Positions 59,250 to 64,000 of a stretch of 64,000 nt of DNA are shown one piece after another. This DNA comes from Cellulomonas wangsupingiae (GTDB lineage Bacteria; Actinomycetota; Actinomycetes; Actinomycetales; Cellulomonadaceae), in the NCBI RefSeq assembly GCF_024508275.1, contig NZ_CP101989.1, forward strand, positions 1,798,001 through 1,862,000, written 5' to 3'. Each line of letters opens with the position of its first letter. Position 1 is the first letter of the stretch. Under the pieces are notes generated by a model. It searched no databases and had not been told where the DNA came from. It saw only the letters and a list, made by a program, of their open reading frames with translations. The position numbers and the translations under genes were made by a program.

Positions 59250-60017
59250 ATGCCACTGCTCGAGGGCAAGACCCTGCTCGTCACGGGCGTCCTGACGGAC
59301 AGCTCGATCGCGTTCCACGTCGCGCGCCTGGCGCAGCAGGAGGGCGCCACGGTCGTCCTCACGTCGTTCGGGCGCCAGCTGCGGCTCACGCAGGCGATCG
59401 CGCGCCGGCTGCCCCAGGCGGCGCCCGTCGTCGAGCTCGACGTCACGTCGGCCGACGACCTGGCGGCGCTCGCGGACCGGGTGCGCGAGCACGCGGACCA
59501 CCTCGACGGCGTCGTGCACTCCATCGGGTTCGCCCCGCAGTCCGTCATGGGCGGCAACTTCCTCGCCGGGCAGTGGGAGGACGTCGCGACCGCCGTGCAC
59601 GTCAGCGCGTACTCGCTGAAGGCGCTCGCGGTGGCGTCCCAGCCGCTGCTGACGCGTGGTTCCAGCCTCGTCGGCCTCACCTTCGACGCCCGGTACGCGT
59701 GGCCGGTCTACGACTGGATGGGCGTCGCGAAGGCGGCCTTCGAGTCCACCGCGCGGTACCTCGCGCGCGACCTCGGCCCGCAGGGGATCCGCGTCAACCT
59801 CGTGTCGGCGGGCCCGATCCGTACCACCGCCGCCAAGTCCATCCCCGGCTTCGAGGCGATGGAGGGCGGCTGGCCCGAGCGTGCGCCCCTCGGCTGGGAC
59901 GTCACGGACCCCGAGCCGACGGCCCGCGCCGTCGCCGCGCTGCTGTCCGACTGGTTCCCCGCGACGACCGGCGAGATCGTGCACGTCGACGGTGGCGTGC
60001 ACGCGATGGGTCTGTGA
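59250..60017 (+). CDS. inhA: Enoyl-ACP reductase, InhA/FabI type
   Basis: NADH-dependent enoyl-ACP reductase that completes each fatty acid elongation cycle. The 255-residue product has LLVTGVLTDSSIAF (9-22, the dinucleotide site), VVHSIGFAP, and the active-site F145, Y154 and K161 in LTFDARYAWPVYDWMGVAK. SAGPIRTTAAKSIPGF forms the substrate loop. It is the target class of isoniazid and triclosan. A GAAAGG Shine-Dalgarno precedes ATG 59250. Co-transcribed with fabG; no ferrochelatase gene follows, unlike in mycobacteria. Confidence 0.94.
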   Translation: MPLLEGKTLLVTGVLTDSSIAFHVARLAQQEGATVVLTSFGRQLRLTQAIARRLPQAAPVVELDVTSADDLAALADRVREHADHLDGVVHSIGFAPQSVMGGNFLAGQWEDVATAVHVSAYSLKALAVASQPLLTRGSSLVGLTFDARYAWPVYDWMGVAKAAFESTARYLARDLGPQGIRVNLVSAGPIRTTAAKSIPGFEAMEGGWPERAPLGWDVTDPEPTARAVAALLSDWFPATTGEIVHVDGGVHAMGL

Positions 60018-60096
60018 CCGTCGGCGTCACGTACGTCACGCCCCGCCGCGGCCCCGCGGGTACCCGGGTGGCCGTGCGCGGTGGGACGCTGGTGCG

Positions 60097-60612
60097 GTGA
60101 CCCAGCACCGACTCGTCCTCCTGCGGCACGCCAAGGCCGAGCACGGCGGTGCCGTCGACCACGACCGGCCCCTGGCCCTCGTCGGCCGGCGGCAGGCCAG
60201 TGCCGTCGGTACCGCGCTGGCCGAGGCCGGCCTCGCGCCCGGGAGCGTGCTGTGCTCCTCGGCGTTGCGCACGCGGCAGACCTGGGAGCTGGTGCGTACC
60301 GCGCTGACGGCCTCCGGTGCCGCCGCGCCGGTCGTGGCGGTGACCGACGAGCTCTACGACGCGGGCGCCTCCGACGTCGTCAGCCTCGTGCGTGGCGTGC
60401 CGGACGACGTGGGCACCGTGCTCGTCGTCGGGCACGAGCCGACCGTGTCGCACGTGGCGGCCACGCTCGCGGGGCCGGCGAGCGACGACGCGGCGGTGGC
60501 GCGCGTGCGCACGGGCGTGCCCACCGGCGCGTGGAGCGTCCTGGAGGTCGACGGGTCGTGGTCGGACCTCGCTGCCGGGTCCGCGCGGCTCACGGGCGTC
60601 GCGACCCCCTGA
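60097..60612 (+). CDS. SixA-like histidine phosphatase
   Basis: A 171-residue member of the histidine phosphatase (phosphoglycerate mutase) superfamily. It has the catalytic LLRHAKAE (H11), DHDRPLALVGRRQA, CSSALRTRQTWELV and the second histidine in VVGHEPTVSHVA. This short single-domain form resembles SixA, which removes phosphate from His-phosphorylated proteins, but the substrate here is unknown. GACGCT at 60085-60090 lies 6 bases before GTG 60097. Convergent with serB. Confidence 0.88.
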   Translation: MTQHRLVLLRHAKAEHGGAVDHDRPLALVGRRQASAVGTALAEAGLAPGSVLCSSALRTRQTWELVRTALTASGAAAPVVAVTDELYDAGASDVVSLVRGVPDDVGTVLVVGHEPTVSHVAATLAGPASDDAAVARVRTGVPTGAWSVLEVDGSWSDLAAGSARLTGVATP

Positions 60613-60645
60613 GCGCGGTGACGCGCCGCGCGGGAGCCGATCGGC

Positions 60646-61308
<663 letters not shown>

Positions 61309-61463
61309 GCGGGCGGCGCGGCGGGTCTCGGCGGATGTCCGCATGGCGTCCGCCGGACGGCGCGCGCCGGGCGACCGCGTCGGACGGGTACGTCGGACGA
61401 GCACGGACTGCTGGTCCCGGCCGCGACGCAAGCAGCCCCGGGCTGAACCGTCGGCGGCGCCGC

Positions 61464-61799
61464 TCACCGCACCAGCGGCTCGGCCTCGACGGTCGCCGAA
61501 CGCAGGGCGTCGTCCCCGGTACCCGCCGCGCGAGCCGCGTCCCCACGGGCGTCGGCGACCAGGGGGGAGAGGTGCTCGACGAGCGCGCGGACGGACCGGC
61601 GGCCCGGCTCGTCGAGCAGGTCGGGCTCGCACTCGACGCCGAGCTCATCCTCGATGCCCGTCAGGAGGGCGACGACCCGCAGCGAGTCGAGCCCGACGTC
61701 CTCGACGAGGTCCGCGTCGGCAGGCAGCGCCGGGACGTCCACCCCGGGTGGGACGACGCGGGCGAGCGTGGTGCGGACCTTGACCTCGACCTCGTCCAT
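61464..61799 (-). CDS. Orphan acyl carrier protein
   Basis: A 111-residue ACP-like protein. The phosphopantetheine site is S39 in LVEDVGLDSLRVVALL (31-46), followed by the helix IEDELGVECEPDLLDEPGRRSV. The C-terminal 28 residues are an Ala-rich tail not found in FabD-linked ACPs. An AGGAGGT Shine-Dalgarno lies before ATG 61799. No fatty acid or polyketide synthase gene is adjacent; it is divergent from a GH4 gene, so it is not the housekeeping AcpP. A role with the glycosyltransferase-like gene or a cluster beyond the window is possible. Confidence 0.82.
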   Translation of the reverse strand: MDEVEVKVRTTLARVVPPGVDVPALPADADLVEDVGLDSLRVVALLTGIEDELGVECEPDLLDEPGRRSVRALVEHLSPLVADARGDAARAAGTGDDALRSATVEAEPLVR

Positions 61800-61890
61800 G
61801 GCGACCTCCTGGCCTGCGTGAGCCCTCTCGACGTGCGGGCGGGCGCCGCGAGCCCGGCGCCGCGGCGCCCACCACCGTCACGGTCGGGGA

Positions 61891-61908
61891 TACATCCCGG
61901 GTACATCC
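61891..61908. promoter_or_regulatory. Two 11-bp-phased direct repeats between the ACP and GH4 genes
   Basis: TACATCC occurs at 61891-61897 and again at 61902-61908, one helical turn apart, in the only intergenic region shared by the divergent ACP and GH4 genes. This spacing is typical of sites for dimeric activators or response regulators. Confidence 0.4.
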
Positions 61909-61950
61909 GTGCTTGTGCGGGTCGTCACCTCGGTGCGAAGGTCCGGTGCC

Positions 61951-63279
61951 ATGGCACTCACTGTCGCGTTCGTCGGTGCGCAGAGCATCGAGTTCGCCCG
62001 CGACGACGTGGCGGACCTGTGCGCGCGCCCGGAGATCGGCGCGGTCCGCATCACGCTGCACGACCCGGACACCGACCGGCTCGCGCAGGTCCGGCGCGTG
62101 GCCGAGCACGTCGTGGCGGGCACGGGCGCCCGGCACGTCGAGGTCGACGCGCGCACGGACCTCGCCGGCGCGCTCGCCGGTGCCCGCTACGTCGTGACCG
62201 AGCTCGAGGTCGGCGGGGTCGAGGCGACGTGCACGGACCTCGACGTCGCCGCACGGTTCGGGGTGCGACAGACCGCGGCGGACACGATCGGCATCGGCGG
62301 CATCTTCCGTGGCCTGCGCACCGTCCCCGTGGGGGTGGCCGTCGCACAGGAGATGACGCGGCGCTGCCCGGAGGCGCGGCTGCTCTCGTACACGAACCCG
62401 ATGTCGACGCAGGTCCGGGCCGTCGCGGACGTGGTGCCCGGCATCGAGGTGCTGGGTCTGTGCCACGCGGTCCGGGACACGCACGCGTACCTCGCAGGGC
62501 TCGTCGGTCTCGACGACGACACGGTGGACGCCGTGAGCGTGGGCGCGAACCACCAGACGTTCGTGCTGCGGTTCGAGCACGCGGGGGCCTCGGTGTACGC
62601 GAAGGTGCGGGAGGCGGTCGCGGCCGGCCCGCGGACGTTGTCCGCGGAGCTCATGGACCGCTTCGGGTACTTCCCGGTCGAGCTCGGCGACCAGCCCGCG
62701 GAGTACCTGCCCTGGGTCATGCGGCACGACGCCGAGCTCGCCCGGCTCGGCGTGCGCGTGGGCACCGCGGACGACGTGCGCCGCGCGCACCGCAGCGAGG
62801 ACGAGGAACTCGCGCGCGCGGCCCGCGACGGCCACGTCCCCGTGCCCCGACGGCACCCGGAACCCGCGACCGAGATCCTGCACGCGCTGGAGACCGGCGC
62901 GCGTACCCGGGTCTCGGTGACGGTGCCGAACCGAGGACTGCTGCCCGACCTGCCGCCCGGCAGCGGTGTCGAGGTGCCGTGCGACATCGCGGGCGGCCAG
63001 GCGCACCCCGTCGCCGTCGGGGCGCTGCCGCCGCAGGTGGCCGGCCTCGTGCGCGGCTTCCTCACGGTCGCCGACCTCGTCGCCCGTGCGGCGATCGAGT
63101 CCGACCTCGCCCCGGCGCGCCAGGCGGCGCTGCTCGACCCGGCGACCTCGGCGACCCTGACCCCCGGCGAGGTCGACGACCTGTTCGACGCGCTGCTCGA
63201 TGCGCACGCACCGTCGGGCCTGTACGCGCAGTACGGCACGGACCGGCGGCCCGCTCGCCGCACAGCCCGGGCGACCTGA
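61951..63279 (+). CDS. Glycoside hydrolase family 4 enzyme
   Basis: A 442-residue NAD- and Mn-dependent glycosidase of family GH4. It has the N-terminal dinucleotide fold FVGAQSIEFARDDVADL (7-23), SYTNPMSTQV, the metal ligands C171 in LGLCHAVRDTH and H201 in GANHQTFVLRF, and a C-terminal CDIAGGQAHPVAVGALP. Family members cleave alpha- or beta-linked sugars through an oxidation-elimination mechanism. The motif set is closest to the alpha-galactosidase/alpha-galacturonidase side, but the substrate cannot be fixed. No sugar transporter is adjacent. Its start has GAAGG 8-12 bases upstream. Confidence 0.88.
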   Translation: MALTVAFVGAQSIEFARDDVADLCARPEIGAVRITLHDPDTDRLAQVRRVAEHVVAGTGARHVEVDARTDLAGALAGARYVVTELEVGGVEATCTDLDVAARFGVRQTAADTIGIGGIFRGLRTVPVGVAVAQEMTRRCPEARLLSYTNPMSTQVRAVADVVPGIEVLGLCHAVRDTHAYLAGLVGLDDDTVDAVSVGANHQTFVLRFEHAGASVYAKVREAVAAGPRTLSAELMDRFGYFPVELGDQPAEYLPWVMRHDAELARLGVRVGTADDVRRAHRSEDEELARAARDGHVPVPRRHPEPATEILHALETGARTRVSVTVPNRGLLPDLPPGSGVEVPCDIAGGQAHPVAVGALPPQVAGLVRGFLTVADLVARAAIESDLAPARQAALLDPATSATLTPGEVDDLFDALLDAHAPSGLYAQYGTDRRPARRTARAT

Positions 63280-63342
63280 CCCGCGAAAGCTCATCCGGAG
63301 GCGCTCCCGCAGGGCCTCGCCCACGAGACACGAGGGAAGCAC

Positions 63343-64000
63343 ATGACGACGACGCGCACGATCGCCCCCGACGGCACCGAGCACGCGCCCTCGCGCACCA
63401 GCCCGGGCACGTTCCCGACCGGCGTCTCCGCGGCCGTCATGGACAACGACCGCCTCGACACCCGCCTGCCGCACATCCTCGAGCGCCTCGCCCCCCTGGA
63501 CCCCGTCGTGGTGGCCGACCGCGGGGACCCGTGGCGCACGTCGCGGGAGGCCTGGTCGTCGATCGCGCCGGACGCCACGCACCACCTCGTCGTGCAGAAC
63601 GACGTGCGCCTCGCTCCGGACCTGCTCGACGCGATCGCCGTGCTGATGGCGGCCCACCCCGACGCGGGTTTCGCGTTCTACGCGCAGTGGGACACCAACT
63701 GCGCCTTCCGGGTCCGCATGGGCGCGCTCGGGGGGGACGCGGTCGTCGAGGCGAGCGCGCGCGACTGGGTCCCGGCGCAGGGCCTGCTGCTGCCGCGGTC
63801 CGCGTGCGAGACGCTCGCGGGTCTCCCGCCCGACGCCGACCGTGACGACGACGAGGTGCTCGCCCGGGTGCTGTTCTACGCCGTGGAACCGGTCCGGCTC
63901 GGCCTGAGCGTGCCCAACCTCGTCGAGCACGACGACGACCCCCGGCTCGGCTTCAACGCGCGCGACGGCCTACGCCGCACCGCGAGCTACGCCGAGCACG
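63343..64000 (+). CDS. Glycosyltransferase-like protein, cut by the window end
   Basis: The frame from ATG 63343 (GAGGGAAG Shine-Dalgarno) stays open to the last base; 219 residues are visible. After a disordered N-terminus of about 30 residues, HHLVVQNDVRLAPDLLDAIA resembles the acidic-motif strand and helix of GT-A glycosyltransferases (usually vvQDDv). AHPDAGFAFYAQWDTNCAF and WVPAQGLLLPRSACETL follow, then a DDDEVLARVLF segment. This is a weak match with no named family, so glycosyltransferase is a tentative label. It starts 63 bases after GH4 and is probably co-transcribed. Confidence 0.5.
   Translation, partial: MTTTRTIAPDGTEHAPSRTSPGTFPTGVSAAVMDNDRLDTRLPHILERLAPLDPVVVADRGDPWRTSREAWSSIAPDATHHLVVQNDVRLAPDLLDAIAVLMAAHPDAGFAFYAQWDTNCAFRVRMGALGGDAVVEASARDWVPAQGLLLPRSACETLAGLPPDADRDDDEVLARVLFYAVEPVRLGLSVPNLVEHDDDPRLGFNARDGLRRTASYAEH

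Overview
The window is chromosomal DNA of a high-GC actinobacterium. The 16S rRNA gene, the near-exclusive use of G/C at third codon positions, abundant GTG starts, chains of ATGA/GTGA stop-start overlaps and the gene order all point to the Micrococcales. The 16S signature looks most like Cellulomonas or a close relative, but that genus-level guess comes from memory of 16S signatures, not from a search. Almost all of the window is conserved backbone. There is no CRISPR array, transposase, integrase or tRNA gene.

Layout. (1) 1-8.3 kb: the end of an Ig-like repeat protein, a YcxB-like membrane protein, a TrpB2-type tryptophan synthase beta chain, a TPP-riboswitch-controlled thiamine salvage operon (thiM-thiE-thiD/tenA fusion), a HAD hydrolase, a FrnE-like DsbA protein and a quinone oxidoreductase. 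(2) 8.3-17.2 kb: the complete arginine cluster argC-J-B-D-F-R then argG-H, with the same 15-bp ArgR-type box before argC and argG. (3) 17.2-26 kb: a P-loop kinase, a 3-methyladenine DNA glycosylase, tyrS and a 16S-23S-5S rRNA operon preceded by three 66-67 bp tandem promoter-like repeats. (4) 26-41 kb: a very long Gly/Arg-rich TPR protein, a HAD-IIA phosphatase, tlyA, nadK, recN, steA/steB, a MraY/WecA-like enzyme, a MurJ-like flippase, pyrG and a NUDIX hydrolase. (5) 41-52 kb: ctaA, an ABC exporter and the suf operon (sufR-B-D-Rieske-C-S-U-T) behind a SufR-type palindrome. (6) 52-61 kb: a zinc metallopeptidase, a biotin ECF transporter, an ABC-F protein, a SURF1 protein, fabG-inhA, a SixA-like phosphatase and serB. 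(7) 61.4-64 kb: a more accessory-looking edge with an orphan acyl carrier protein, a family 4 glycosidase and a truncated glycosyltransferase-like gene.

Blocks 2-4 follow the order I remember for Mycobacterium tuberculosis Rv1652-Rv1659 and Rv1688-Rv1700, and blocks 5-6 follow Rv1456c-Rv1466 and Rv1473/Rv1483-Rv1484. Synteny therefore supports many of the calls.

The points most worth a second look are the triple repeat in front of the rRNA operon, the charge-segregated low-complexity TPR protein beside it, tiny ORFs coupled exactly to steB and the ABC-F gene, a strong hairpin splitting the suf operon, and a recurring leaderless-gene geometry. I see no unambiguous new biological system.
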